Made by a program: the position numbers and the translations under genes. Positions 8,571-16,546 of a DNA stretch of 64,000 bases are shown in pieces. Within the stretch, counting starts at the first letter, position 1, and every line of letters starts with the position of its first letter. The notes beneath the pieces were generated by a model. The model was not told the origin of the DNA and did no database searches. It was given only the letters and a program-made list of their open reading frames with translations. This DNA is from Candidatus Anaerostipes avistercoris (lineage in GTDB: Bacteria > Bacillota > Clostridia > Lachnospirales > Lachnospiraceae): the NCBI GenBank assembly GCA_019119895.1, contig DWWD01000048.1, positions 62,001 through 126,000 of the forward strand, in the 5' to 3' direction.

Positions 8571-9476
8571 AAGATATCGCAGGTGATCTGTATACTGCAG
8601 AAGCATTTCCAAAGCATCTTTTTTGCTGCCATGCTGGGCGTATGTCATGGCAGCCTGAAGTTCAAATGCAATCACAGAGCCGGGATGCAGTGCGTCCAGC
8701 CGGTAAATGCCAATCAGTTTCTCCGTTCGGTTTATGATTTCCCGGCAGAATGCCGGATCATCCCCGCGGATGGCAAGATGAGAAGCTGCGTGATCCACAA
8801 GGGAAATCAGATGAAGAAATGTACTAATCTGTACAAAGGAATCTGCCTCATCTTTTCTGCCGGCAGCCCAGTAAGCTTTGATCAGGACGCTGTCAGCCTG
8901 TGACAGCATGCTGCACGGGTCGGCAAGATCTCTCATGATTTCAACGGCCTGTTCCGGTGTGTTTTGCAAAAGACAGATGGTGGCTTTCAGGCAGAGAGCA
9001 TCATTGCACAGGCCGGTTTCGCCGCAGTCGGAAATAATGCGGTCGCAGAGACCTGCAGCATCGGCAAGAATCGTCTGCTGATTGATTTTATCCTGAGCCA
9101 GCATAAAATGATTGATCCAAAGAACGACAATCTGGAAGAGAAAGCGATAGCAGGAATAATATTTTTTAATCAGTTTCCGGCTTTCCTCCATGACATCATC
9201 AAAAGGTTTCCTGGAAAAATCATCCGCCAGACTGTGGTAAATTCTGCGGATTTCTTCTTTGGACAGCTGCGGCTGATATCCCAGAAGATCATCAATGGAA
9301 ATATCGAAAAAGGATGATAATCTCGGGAGGATCAGAAGATCCGGAAGGCTTTGTTTTGTCTCCCATTTGGAAATGGCGGCTTTGGTAACTCCAATAAAGT
9401 CTGCCAGTTGTTCCTGGGTCAGTTTCTTTTCCCGCCGCAGACGGAACAGGTTCTCTGAAAAATGTAAAAAGTCCAT
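8553..9476 (-). CDS. XRE-type helix-turn-helix regulator with helical repeat domain, apparently frameshifted near its end
   Basis: The readable part is 307 residues. Residues 8-62 form an XRE (Cro/CI-like) helix-turn-helix: LRREKKLTQEQLADFIGVTK followed by AAISKWETKQSLPDLLIL. The rest is mostly helical, TPR-like, as in peptide- or stress-responsive regulators. It starts the minus-strand operon with the PLDc_N-like protein and the ABC ATPase and permease, so it probably controls that transporter and itself. The start ATG has AAAGGAGG upstream. The frame stops just after LRYLMEMSI, while the expected C-terminal tail continues in another frame down to 8347, so the gene seems to have lost one base. 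Either the locus is damaged or the assembly has an indel here. Confidence 0.75.
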   Translation of the reverse strand: MDFLHFSENLFRLRREKKLTQEQLADFIGVTKAAISKWETKQSLPDLLILPRLSSFFDISIDDLLGYQPQLSKEEIRRIYHSLADDFSRKPFDDVMEESRKLIKKYYSCYRFLFQIVVLWINHFMLAQDKINQQTILADAAGLCDRIISDCGETGLCNDALCLKATICLLQNTPEQAVEIMRDLADPCSMLSQADSVLIKAYWAAGRKDEADSFVQISTFLHLISLVDHAASHLAIRGDDPAFCREIINRTEKLIGIYRLDALHPGSVIAFELQAAMTYAQHGSKKDALEMLLQYTDHLRYLMEMSI

Positions 9477-9659
9477 AAATAGTACCTCCTTTTCTTATCT
9501 CTATCATATCTTCGGAAAGAGCAGGAAACAATCGATGGAAACGATATTTTCCTTGAAAAAATCAACGGACAGGAAACAAAGAATCCTAAACAAGAATTTT
9601 GTGAAAAAATTCACAGTTTGTGCTACAATGGATGAGTCAGAAAGGAGAGTAGAACAAAA

Positions 9660-10172
9660 ATGAACTATAATGTACGTAAATTGACAGTGGCAGCCATGCT
9701 GGTAGCTGTATCGGTTGTCTTATCTGCGTTTTCCATTCCAATTGGAGCTTCCAGATGTTTTCCGATTCAGCATCTGGTCAATGTGATTTCTGCCGTTTTT
9801 CTCGGACCTTTGTACGGCGTGATCATGGCGTTTTGTACATCTCTGATCCGCAATCTGATGGGAACCGGAAGCCTTCTGGCTTTCCCGGGAAGTATGGCAG
9901 GAGCATTTCTATGCGGAATGGTATTTTCCTATACAAAACGTCTGATACCGACTTATTTCGGAGAAGTCATTGGAACCGGCATTATCGGAGGTATGCTTTG
10001 TTATCCTGTGGCGACACTGCTGATGGGTCAGGAAGCAGCCTTGTTTACCTTCGTCGTTCCATTCTTAATGAGTACGGTCTGCGGAACGATCATGGCGGCA
10101 GTGATTTTAGGTGTTTTGTACCGCTCAAAAGCTGTAAATGTGATTCGGAGTACTTTGAGAGAGAACGAATGA
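9660..10172 (+). CDS. thiW: ThiW, S component of an ECF transporter for a thiamine precursor
   Basis: A 170-residue integral membrane protein with about five to six helices, resembling ThiW: the segment from IPIGASRCFPIQHLVNVISA through NLMGTGSLLAFPGSMAG is characteristic of the family. ThiW is the substrate-binding subunit thought to import hydroxyethylthiazole using a shared ECF energising module (EcfA1, EcfA2, EcfT), which is not in this window. A TGCTACAAT extended -10 lies at 9621-9629. ThiW genes are often preceded by a TPP riboswitch; none is visible in the 180 bases upstream. Start ATG follows an AAAGGAG about 12 bases earlier. Confidence 0.82.
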   Translation: MNYNVRKLTVAAMLVAVSVVLSAFSIPIGASRCFPIQHLVNVISAVFLGPLYGVIMAFCTSLIRNLMGTGSLLAFPGSMAGAFLCGMVFSYTKRLIPTYFGEVIGTGIIGGMLCYPVATLLMGQEAALFTFVVPFLMSTVCGTIMAAVILGVLYRSKAVNVIRSTLRENE

Positions 10173-10319
10173 AACACAGGAAAGACATAGACAGAAGAAT
10201 GTGAAGGGAATTATTGACTCTGTGAAATAGTTTATACGCACAAAGTTAAAGAAAAACGCCGGATTTTCTTTGTTAAATTAACTAAAAAATCTGTTTTTTT
10301 AGAAAAACATTAGAAAAAT

Positions 10320-10347
10320 TTGAAAATTTCTGTTAAACTTATATTAT
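10320..10347 (+). promoter_or_regulatory. Promoter of the CarD-like gene
   Basis: TTGAAA (10320-10325), 16-base spacer and TATTAT (10342-10347), 37 bases before the ATG. The rest of the 211-base gap after thiW is AT-rich, with only a weak A/T hairpin (10248-10255 with 10264-10271). Confidence 0.5.
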
Positions 10348-10383
10348 AAGGAAGAAATTGTGACAAAGAAAGGAAGGAAAAGA

Positions 10384-10905
10384 ATGTTTAAAAAAGGTGA
10401 CTACATTGTTTATGGAAGCACTGGTATTTGTGAAGTTGTAGACGTGACGACGATGCATATGGATGGGATTCCCAATGATAAACTATATTATATTCTCCAT
10501 CCTTACAATAAAAAGGGAAGTGAGATTTTTACACCGGTGGATAATAAACGTACGGTCATGCGGAACATCATTCCTCCTTTGAAAGCGAAAGAACTGCTGG
10601 AAAAAATAGAGGATGTAGAAGAATTTCAAATTCCGATGCAGAAGTTTCGTGAGGACAGTTACAAGAAATGCCTCCGGGGATGTGACTGCCGGGAAATCAT
10701 GGGGCTGATCAAGATGCTCCACCACAAGAAAGTAAATCGTATTTCTCAGGGGAAGAATTTCCCGACAACCGATGAGAGATATTTAAGAATTGCGGAAGAT
10801 AATCTGATCCGGGAGCTGGCGTTTTCTCTTGGTACACCGGAAGAGAAAATCAGCCGGTATATTTGTGAAAAAATTTCTGCGCCGGCGGCTGTGCCGGCTC
10901 ACTAG
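10384..10905 (+). CDS. CarD/CdnL-family RNA polymerase-binding regulator
   Basis: A 173-residue protein with the CarD N-terminal Tudor-like fold: FKKGDYIVYGSTGICEVVDV at residues 2-21, then the YYILHPY...IFTPVDN core that contacts the RNA polymerase beta subunit, followed by a helical C-terminal domain (residues ~70-165). CarD proteins affect open-complex stability, particularly at rRNA promoters in mycobacteria; the role in Clostridia is less studied. Start chosen at the ATG at 10384, after AAGGAAGG; an upstream in-frame GTG lacks a ribosome binding site. Confidence 0.85.
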   Translation: MFKKGDYIVYGSTGICEVVDVTTMHMDGIPNDKLYYILHPYNKKGSEIFTPVDNKRTVMRNIIPPLKAKELLEKIEDVEEFQIPMQKFREDSYKKCLRGCDCREIMGLIKMLHHKKVNRISQGKNFPTTDERYLRIAEDNLIRELAFSLGTPEEKISRYICEKISAPAAVPAH

Positions 10906-10910
10906 AATTC

Positions 10911-10939
10911 TTGACGGTCGTATGTTTTTGTGTTACACT
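10911..10939 (+). promoter_or_regulatory. Promoter of the 125-residue membrane protein gene
   Basis: TTGACG (10911-10916), 17-base spacer and TACACT (10934-10939), with a TGn extension at 10931. Confidence 0.65.
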
Positions 10940-10975
10940 GTGCCCTGTTAAAATAATCGAAGGAGGCCAGCCCCA

Positions 10976-11353
10976 ATGGAAAGAAAGAATACATTTTTAA
11001 AAGTCATGTCAGTGATCATCCTGATACAGGGAATCCTGCAGATTTTAAATGTAGTGATCGTAGTAAGTGCGGGAATGCAGGCGGACGTCTCATCTTTTAT
11101 GTATTATGCTGCAGTCGTATTGTCAGGACTCTACGGACTTGCGGCAGTTGCAGGAGGTTTGACAGGCTTCCGGTTCGGTAATGCTCTGGACGGATGCCGG
11201 AGAAGTTTTTATTATGGAGTCACTCTTCTTGTAGTGGTTCTGCTCATGATCATTGTAAATGGTGCAGCAGGAGCATTTGACCTCAGCCAGATCGGATCAT
11301 TTTTTCTCCCGGCGATGTTTACAGCAGCCGCTGTCATGGGCGGCCGCCAGTAA
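10976..11353 (+). CDS. Small four-helix membrane protein of unknown function
   Basis: A 125-residue protein with four predicted membrane helices, at about residues 9-30, 40-62, 78-98 and 104-122. No catalytic motif or signal peptidase site is seen and I do not recognise the family. A good ribosome binding site (AAGGAGG), its own promoter upstream and a hairpin downstream support a real monocistronic gene between the CarD-like gene and pyrH. Confidence 0.65.
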   Translation: MERKNTFLKVMSVIILIQGILQILNVVIVVSAGMQADVSSFMYYAAVVLSGLYGLAAVAGGLTGFRFGNALDGCRRSFYYGVTLLVVVLLMIIVNGAAGAFDLSQIGSFFLPAMFTAAAVMGGRQ

Positions 11354-11369
11354 GAAGATACCGGAAACA

Positions 11370-11398
11370 ATCGGCGTTCCTTTGGGGACGCCGATTTC
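11370..11398 (+). terminator. Hairpin terminator before pyrH
   Basis: An 11-bp stem (11370-11380 with 11385-11395, one G-U pair) with a TTTG loop and only a short T run after it. It separates the membrane protein gene from the pyrH promoter. Confidence 0.55.
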
Positions 11399-11412
11399 CT
11401 GCGTATTATGTA

Positions 11413-11441
11413 TTGTTCTTTTTTCGCCATTATGATATAAT
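11413..11441 (+). promoter_or_regulatory. Promoter of the pyrH cluster
   Basis: TTGTTC (11413-11418), 17-base spacer and consensus TATAAT (11436-11441), 44 bases before the pyrH start. This appears to be the entry point to the core operon. Confidence 0.7.
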
Positions 11442-11484
11442 TTCACAGAGTGATTTTGTAAAAAGAAACAAAAGAGGTAATTCA

Positions 11485-12198
11485 ATGAATGATTTAAAAG
11501 ATATGAAACGTGTACTCTTGAAACTCAGCGGTGAAGCCCTTGCAGGCGATAAAAAGACAGGATTTGATGAGGAAACCTGCCGTGATGTGGCCCGTCAGGT
11601 AAAGACTCTGACAGAAGAAGGACTGCAGGTGGCGATCGTCATCGGCGGCGGCAATTTCTGGAGAGGAAGAACCAGTGACAGTATGGAAAGAACCAAAGCA
11701 GATCAGATTGGAATGCTGGCAACGGTCATGAACTGCATTTATGTAGCGGACGCCTTCCGTGCGGCCGGAATGCAGACAGAGGTTTATACTCCGTTTATCT
11801 GCGGATCTTTTACGGAACTTTTTTCCAAGGATAAGGCGGTTCGTGATCTGGAAGCCGGAAAAGTTGTATTTTTCGCAGGCGGTACGGGACATCCGTATTT
11901 TTCAACGGATACTTCAACGGCTCTCCGCGCTATTGAAATAGAGGCAGATGCGATTCTGCTGGCAAAATCAATTGACGGCGTATATGACAGCGATCCGGAA
12001 ATCAACCCGGACGCCGTAAAATATGATACGATTACAATGGATGAGGTGCTGGAGCAGAAGCTTGGCGTTATCGATCTGACCGCTACGATCATGTGCCTTG
12101 AGAATAAGATGCCGCTGGCTGTATTTGGACTGAATGAGGAAAACAGCATTGAAAATCTGATGAAAGGCGAATTTAACGGAACTTATGTGACCGTGTAA
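11485..12198 (+). CDS. pyrH: UMP kinase
   Basis: Makes UDP from UMP and ATP, feeding RNA, peptidoglycan and CTP synthesis. The 237-residue length and amino-acid-kinase fold fit bacterial PyrH: KRVLLKLSGEAL at the N-terminus, glycine-rich VIGGGNFWRG, FFAGGTGHPYFSTDT in the nucleotide-binding region, and the IDGVYDSDP and IDLTATIMCLEN segments toward the end. Start chosen at 11485 after AAGAGGT. In many Firmicutes pyrH follows rpsB-tsf; here it follows a promoter and an unrelated membrane protein gene. frr follows after 24 bases. Confidence 0.95.
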   Translation: MNDLKDMKRVLLKLSGEALAGDKKTGFDEETCRDVARQVKTLTEEGLQVAIVIGGGNFWRGRTSDSMERTKADQIGMLATVMNCIYVADAFRAAGMQTEVYTPFICGSFTELFSKDKAVRDLEAGKVVFFAGGTGHPYFSTDTSTALRAIEIEADAILLAKSIDGVYDSDPEINPDAVKYDTITMDEVLEQKLGVIDLTATIMCLENKMPLAVFGLNEENSIENLMKGEFNGTYVTV

Positions 12199-12222
12199 AG
12201 AAACAGGAGGAAATAAAATAAC

Positions 12223-12768
12223 ATGTTAGAACAATTTGAAGAAAAGATGCAGAAATCATACGACAGTATGATCAACGACTTTTTAACGATCCGTGCCGGA
12301 CGTGCGAACCCGCATGTACTGGACAAAGTAAGAGTCGATTATTATGGAGTATCTACTCCGGTTGCCCAGGTAGGGAATGTTTCTGTTCCTGAAGCGAGAA
12401 CGATTCTGATCCAGCCGTGGGAACCGAATATGCTCGGACCGATCGAGAAAGCCATTCTTATGTCTGATGTGGGAATCACGCCGACCAACGATGGAAAAGC
12501 GATTCGCCTGAACTTCCCGGAACTGACAGAAGACAGAAGAAAAGAACTGGCAAAGGACGTTAAGAAACGTGGTGAGGAAGCCAAAGTGGCTGTCCGCAAT
12601 ATTCGCAGAGATGCAAATGATTTTGTGAAAAAACAGAACAAAGCAGGCGAATTGAATGATGATCAGGCAAAGGACTATGAAGATGAAGTTCAAAAACTGA
12701 CCGATAAATACGTGAAGAAGATTGAAGACGGCGTAGAAGCAAAATCAAAAGAAATCATGACAGTTTAA
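12223..12768 (+). CDS. frr: Ribosome recycling factor
   Basis: Splits post-termination ribosomes together with EF-G. Full length at 181 residues, with the family signatures TIRAGRANPHVLDKV near residue 22, the PWEPNMLGPIEKAI region in the hinged second domain, and a long C-terminal helix ending in DKYVKKIEDGVEAKSKEIM. Strong ribosome binding site AGGAGGAAATAAA. It sits between pyrH and uppS in the standard Firmicute order, with a hairpin just downstream. Confidence 0.96.
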   Translation: MLEQFEEKMQKSYDSMINDFLTIRAGRANPHVLDKVRVDYYGVSTPVAQVGNVSVPEARTILIQPWEPNMLGPIEKAILMSDVGITPTNDGKAIRLNFPELTEDRRKELAKDVKKRGEEAKVAVRNIRRDANDFVKKQNKAGELNDDQAKDYEDEVQKLTDKYVKKIEDGVEAKSKEIMTV

Positions 12769-12773
12769 TATAG

Positions 12774-12810
12774 AACAGGACTGGAAGAGATGTACAGTCC
12801 TGTTTTATTT
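12774..12810 (+). terminator. Hairpin between frr and uppS, terminator or attenuator
   Basis: A perfect 10-bp stem (12774-12783 with 12795-12804) followed by TTATTT. Because uppS and cdsA follow closely with no obvious new promoter, this more likely trims than stops transcription of the operon. Confidence 0.6.
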
Positions 12811-12833
12811 CATCATATATAAAGGAGGTCTTT

Positions 12834-13541
12834 ATGGAACATTTGAATGTCCCTCAGCATGTGGCAATTATTCTGGATGGAAATGGAAGATGGGCAAAGA
12901 AAAAACATCTGCCGAGAAACATGGGGCATGCGCAGGGAAGCAAAACGGTAGAGAGGATTATCGAAGATGCCTATGACCTTGGAATTAAGTATCTCACTGT
13001 TTACGCCTTTTCCACGGAAAACTGGAAGAGACCGAAGGATGAGGTCGACGCATTGATGAAATTGCTGCGTGATTATTTGAAAAACTGCATTAAACGCGCA
13101 AATAAAAATAATATGAAAGTAAGAGTGATTGGTGACGTGAGCAGACTGGATGAAGATCTGCAGAAAAGGATTGCCGAGCTGAAGGAAGCTTCCAAAGATA
13201 ATACGGGAATCAACTTCACCATTGCCCTAAATTATGGAAGCCGGGATGAGATGGTTCGGGCCATGAAGCATATGGCGGATGATCTTCAGTCAGGAAAGCT
13301 TCAAAAGGAAGATATCACAGAGGAGTTTTTTAACAGCTATCTTGATACAAAAGAACTTCCGGATCCGGATCTTCTGATCCGCACCAGCGGGGAAGAACGT
13401 CTGTCTAACTTTATGCTCTGGCAGCTGGCCTACACAGAGTTTTATTTCACAGATGTATTGTGGCCGGATTTTAATAAAAAAGAACTTAAAAAAGCGATCG
13501 AATACTATAATGGACGCGATCGCAGATTTGGAGGAATTTAA
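12834..13541 (+). CDS. uppS: Isoprenyl transferase (undecaprenyl diphosphate synthase)
   Basis: Cis-prenyltransferase that extends farnesyl diphosphate to the C55 lipid carrier of peptidoglycan and wall polymers. 235 residues, near family length. The catalytic aspartate is D15 in AIILDGNGRWAKKK; other hallmarks are HAQGSKTVE, YAFSTENWKRP and the RTSGEERLSNFMLWQLAYTE region that binds the homoallylic substrate. Four bases separate it from cdsA, consistent with co-expression of the lipid-carrier and phospholipid genes. Confidence 0.95.
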   Translation: MEHLNVPQHVAIILDGNGRWAKKKHLPRNMGHAQGSKTVERIIEDAYDLGIKYLTVYAFSTENWKRPKDEVDALMKLLRDYLKNCIKRANKNNMKVRVIGDVSRLDEDLQKRIAELKEASKDNTGINFTIALNYGSRDEMVRAMKHMADDLQSGKLQKEDITEEFFNSYLDTKELPDPDLLIRTSGEERLSNFMLWQLAYTEFYFTDVLWPDFNKKELKKAIEYYNGRDRRFGGI

Positions 13542-13544
13542 TTT

Positions 13545-14357
13545 ATGTTTAAGCAGCGATTAGTAAGTGGAATCATATTGATTGTAATTGCCGCATTTGC
13601 GTTATATATGGGCGGTATGATCACTCTGGCGGCAACACTGGTCATTTCATTGATCGGATATAGTGAACTTCTCAGGATTTTCCATATTGAGAAGTCTTCT
13701 TTGGCAGTAATCGGATATACAGGATGCATTTTGTTTTATGTGGCATTATTCTTTGATCTGGCACAATGGACGGTGCCGATCATTATCCTGTTTCTGATTG
13801 TTTTGCTGGGCTGCTATGTGATACGTTTCCCAAAATATAAACTGAACCAGATGATGGGATGTTTTTTCGGATTTGTTTATGTAGGGGTGATGCTTTCCTA
13901 TATCTACCAGATTAGAATCATGCCGAACGGCGGCGAATTTGTGGTACTCTTATTCCTTGCAGCATGGGGAAATGATACTCTGGCATACTGTGTGGGAATG
14001 CTGATCGGAAAACATAAACTGACACCGGAATTAAGTCCGAAGAAGAGCATTGAAGGATTTATCGGAGGCATTATCGGAGCAGTCGCTCTTGGAGCCATAT
14101 ACGGCATTTATATCCAGACAAGACTTCGTCTTTCCTTTGATCCTGTCATGATGTTCCCAATCATCTGCGGGGTCGGAGCCGTGATTTCTGTTGTCGGAGA
14201 TCTGGCTGCGTCTGCGATCAAACGAGATGCGGGAATTAAAGACTATGGATCCATCATCCCCGGCCACGGAGGAATTCTGGATCGATTTGACAGCCTTCTT
14301 TTGATCGCCCCTGTTATTTATTATATTATGATCATGATTTCAGGAGGAACAATTTAA
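13545..14357 (+). CDS. cdsA: Phosphatidate cytidylyltransferase
   Basis: Makes CDP-diacylglycerol from phosphatidic acid and CTP, the branch point of phospholipid synthesis. A 270-residue integral membrane enzyme with about eight helices. The C-terminal signature is present: SPKKSIEGFIGG near residue 165, then the segment from GDLAASAIKRDAGIKDYG to PGHGGILDRFDS that binds metal and nucleotide. It directly abuts dxr (the stop ends at 14357 and the next ATG is at 14358). Confidence 0.95.
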   Translation: MFKQRLVSGIILIVIAAFALYMGGMITLAATLVISLIGYSELLRIFHIEKSSLAVIGYTGCILFYVALFFDLAQWTVPIIILFLIVLLGCYVIRFPKYKLNQMMGCFFGFVYVGVMLSYIYQIRIMPNGGEFVVLLFLAAWGNDTLAYCVGMLIGKHKLTPELSPKKSIEGFIGGIIGAVALGAIYGIYIQTRLRLSFDPVMMFPIICGVGAVISVVGDLAASAIKRDAGIKDYGSIIPGHGGILDRFDSLLLIAPVIYYIMIMISGGTI

Positions 14358-15497
14358 ATGAAATATCTTTCCATCATTGGTTCAACAGGATCTATCGGTA
14401 CACAGACGCTGGAAATTGTCCGCTCAAACAAAGATCTCGGCGTGACAGCGCTGGCTGCCGGAAAAAATATTGATTTGCTGGAACAGCAGATCCGGGAGTT
14501 TTCTCCGAAAATTGCTGCTGTGTATGATGAACAGAAAGCTGCGGAGTTAAAAATCCGGGTGAGAGACCTGGACGTCAGTATCGTCTCCGGCATGGATGGA
14601 CTGCTGGAAGCGGCAGGCGAGCCATCCTGTTCTATTGTAGTGACTGCGATTGTCGGGATGATCGGAATCCGTCCGACCATTGCCGCCATGCAGGCAGGAA
14701 AAGATATTGCGCTTGCCAATAAAGAGACTCTTGTAACAGCAGGACACATCATCATGCCGATGGCAGATGAACTGGGAGTCAAAATCTATCCGGTGGACAG
14801 TGAACATTCAGCGATTTTCCAGTGTCTGCAGAGTGGAGAAAAAAAAGATTTGGATTCCCTGATCATAACAGCGTCAGGAGGTCCTTTCCGCAGTAAGACA
14901 AAGAAAGAACTGGAGGATGTGACGGTAGAGGATGCTTTGAAACATCCGAACTGGTCTATGGGAAAGAAAATTACTATAGATTCCGCTACCCTGGTGAACA
15001 AAGGATTGGAAGTGATGGAAGCGAGATGGCTGTTTGATGTTGATTTTGACCATATCCATGTGGTGGTTCAGCCTCAGAGCGTCATCCATTCTATGATACA
15101 ATACAAAGACGGCAGTGTGATAGCCCAGCTTGGAACGCCTGATATGAAGCTGCCGATACAGTATGCGCTGTTTTATCCGGAGCATCGTCCGCTGGCCGGT
15201 GAACGTCTGGATTTTGCCGCACTGAAAGAAATATCATTTTTTAAACCGCCGGAAGATGTGCTGAAAGGACTTCCCCTGGCATGTAAGGCGGGAAGAATCG
15301 GCGGAAGTATGCCGACGGTATTTAACGCGGCCAATGAAAAAGCAGTTGCGCTGTTTCTGGATCGGAAGATCCGGTTTCTGGATATTTATGAAATCATTGA
15401 AAACGCGATGGATGCCCATACGATTATAGAAAATCCGTCCCTTGAGCAGGTGCTCGAGACGGAACAATGGGTATATGAGCATATAGAAAGCAGGTAG
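14358..15497 (+). CDS. dxr: 1-deoxy-D-xylulose 5-phosphate reductoisomerase
   Basis: Second step of the MEP isoprenoid pathway: DXP to MEP using NADPH. 379 residues, full length. Nucleotide-binding GSTGSIGTQTLEIV at residues 8-21, ALANKETLVTAG in the linker, metal and substrate site VDSEHSAIFQCL near 148, and SATLVNKGLEVMEA near 213. Together with ispG downstream and uppS upstream it links isoprenoid precursor synthesis to the cell-wall lipid carrier within one operon. Confidence 0.96.
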   Translation: MKYLSIIGSTGSIGTQTLEIVRSNKDLGVTALAAGKNIDLLEQQIREFSPKIAAVYDEQKAAELKIRVRDLDVSIVSGMDGLLEAAGEPSCSIVVTAIVGMIGIRPTIAAMQAGKDIALANKETLVTAGHIIMPMADELGVKIYPVDSEHSAIFQCLQSGEKKDLDSLIITASGGPFRSKTKKELEDVTVEDALKHPNWSMGKKITIDSATLVNKGLEVMEARWLFDVDFDHIHVVVQPQSVIHSMIQYKDGSVIAQLGTPDMKLPIQYALFYPEHRPLAGERLDFAALKEISFFKPPEDVLKGLPLACKAGRIGGSMPTVFNAANEKAVALFLDRKIRFLDIYEIIENAMDAHTIIENPSLEQVLETEQWVYEHIESR

Positions 15498-15501
15498 ATT
15501 A

Positions 15502-16533
15502 TTGAATATTATCATTGCGATTTTAATTTTCGGAATTATTATCATCGTTCATGAACTGGGACATTTCCTTATTGCCAAGAAAAACGGCATACAGGTAGAT
15601 GAGTTCTGTATTGGTCTGGGACCGACACTCATAGGAAAGCAGATCGGTGATACCTTTTATTCCATCCATCTTCTTCCTTTTGGAGGAGCCTGCATGATGG
15701 GGGAGGACGAAGACCGTCCGGAGCAGAATGCATTTAATAATAAGTCCGTGTGGGCGAGAATGTCAGTTATTTTTGCAGGACCATTTTTTAATTTCATTCT
15801 GGCATTTCTTCTCTCCATTATTGTTGTTGGAATGTCAGGAGCCGATATTCCGGAAATATATTCTGTACAAAAGAATTCTCCGGCCGCGCAGTCTGGTCTG
15901 CAGGCAGGAGATGTCATGACCCATGTAGATGGATCTAGGATCCATAATTATCGGGAATTTTCATATTACATGTATCTTGATTATAAAGGCGGGGAGATTC
16001 CAATTACCGTAGATCGGGATGGAAAAGAAGTTTCCATGAATGTCACCCCGGAATATAATGAAGAACAACAGCAGTATATGATCGGCATTACGTGGCCGGG
16101 ATATCAGAAAGTAGGACCGCTGAAGACTCTGGAATACAGTTTCCGGGAAGTCGGTCTGCAGATTAAAATTACAGTGAAAAGTGTAGGAATGCTGATTTCC
16201 AGACAGCTGGGAATGGATGATTTGTCCGGTCCGGTAGGAATCGTAAAAGTCGTAGGGGATCAGTACAATGAAGCGGCAAAATACGGTGCGGTGACTGTAT
16301 TTCTGACCATGCTCAATATGGCGATTCTGATCAGCGCCAACCTGGGAGTCATGAATCTTCTGCCGCTTCCGGCACTGGACGGCGGACGGCTTCTCTTCCT
16401 GATCATAGAAGCGATTCGGGGAAAGGCGGTTCCGCGGGAAATGGAAGCGATGGTTCATACAGTCGGACTGCTGCTTCTTCTGGCACTGATGGTATTTGTC
16501 ATGTATCAGGATATAACAAAGATTTTCCTCTAA
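15502..16533 (+). CDS. rseP: RIP metalloprotease RseP (site-2 protease)
   Basis: Intramembrane zinc protease cutting anti-sigma factors and leftover signal peptides. 343 residues from a TTG start (15502); the ribosome binding site is weak. Zinc motif HELGH at residues 17-21 in the first helix, a PDZ domain around 115-190 (SPAAQSGLQAGDVMTHVDG), and the third zinc ligand region NLLPLPALDGGRL near 285-297. Membrane helices flank the PDZ domain at both ends. Position after dxr matches the Firmicute order. Confidence 0.93.
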   Translation: MNIIIAILIFGIIIIVHELGHFLIAKKNGIQVDEFCIGLGPTLIGKQIGDTFYSIHLLPFGGACMMGEDEDRPEQNAFNNKSVWARMSVIFAGPFFNFILAFLLSIIVVGMSGADIPEIYSVQKNSPAAQSGLQAGDVMTHVDGSRIHNYREFSYYMYLDYKGGEIPITVDRDGKEVSMNVTPEYNEEQQQYMIGITWPGYQKVGPLKTLEYSFREVGLQIKITVKSVGMLISRQLGMDDLSGPVGIVKVVGDQYNEAAKYGAVTVFLTMLNMAILISANLGVMNLLPLPALDGGRLLFLIIEAIRGKAVPREMEAMVHTVGLLLLLALMVFVMYQDITKIFL

Positions 16534-16546
16534 AGGAGGCGGTTTT

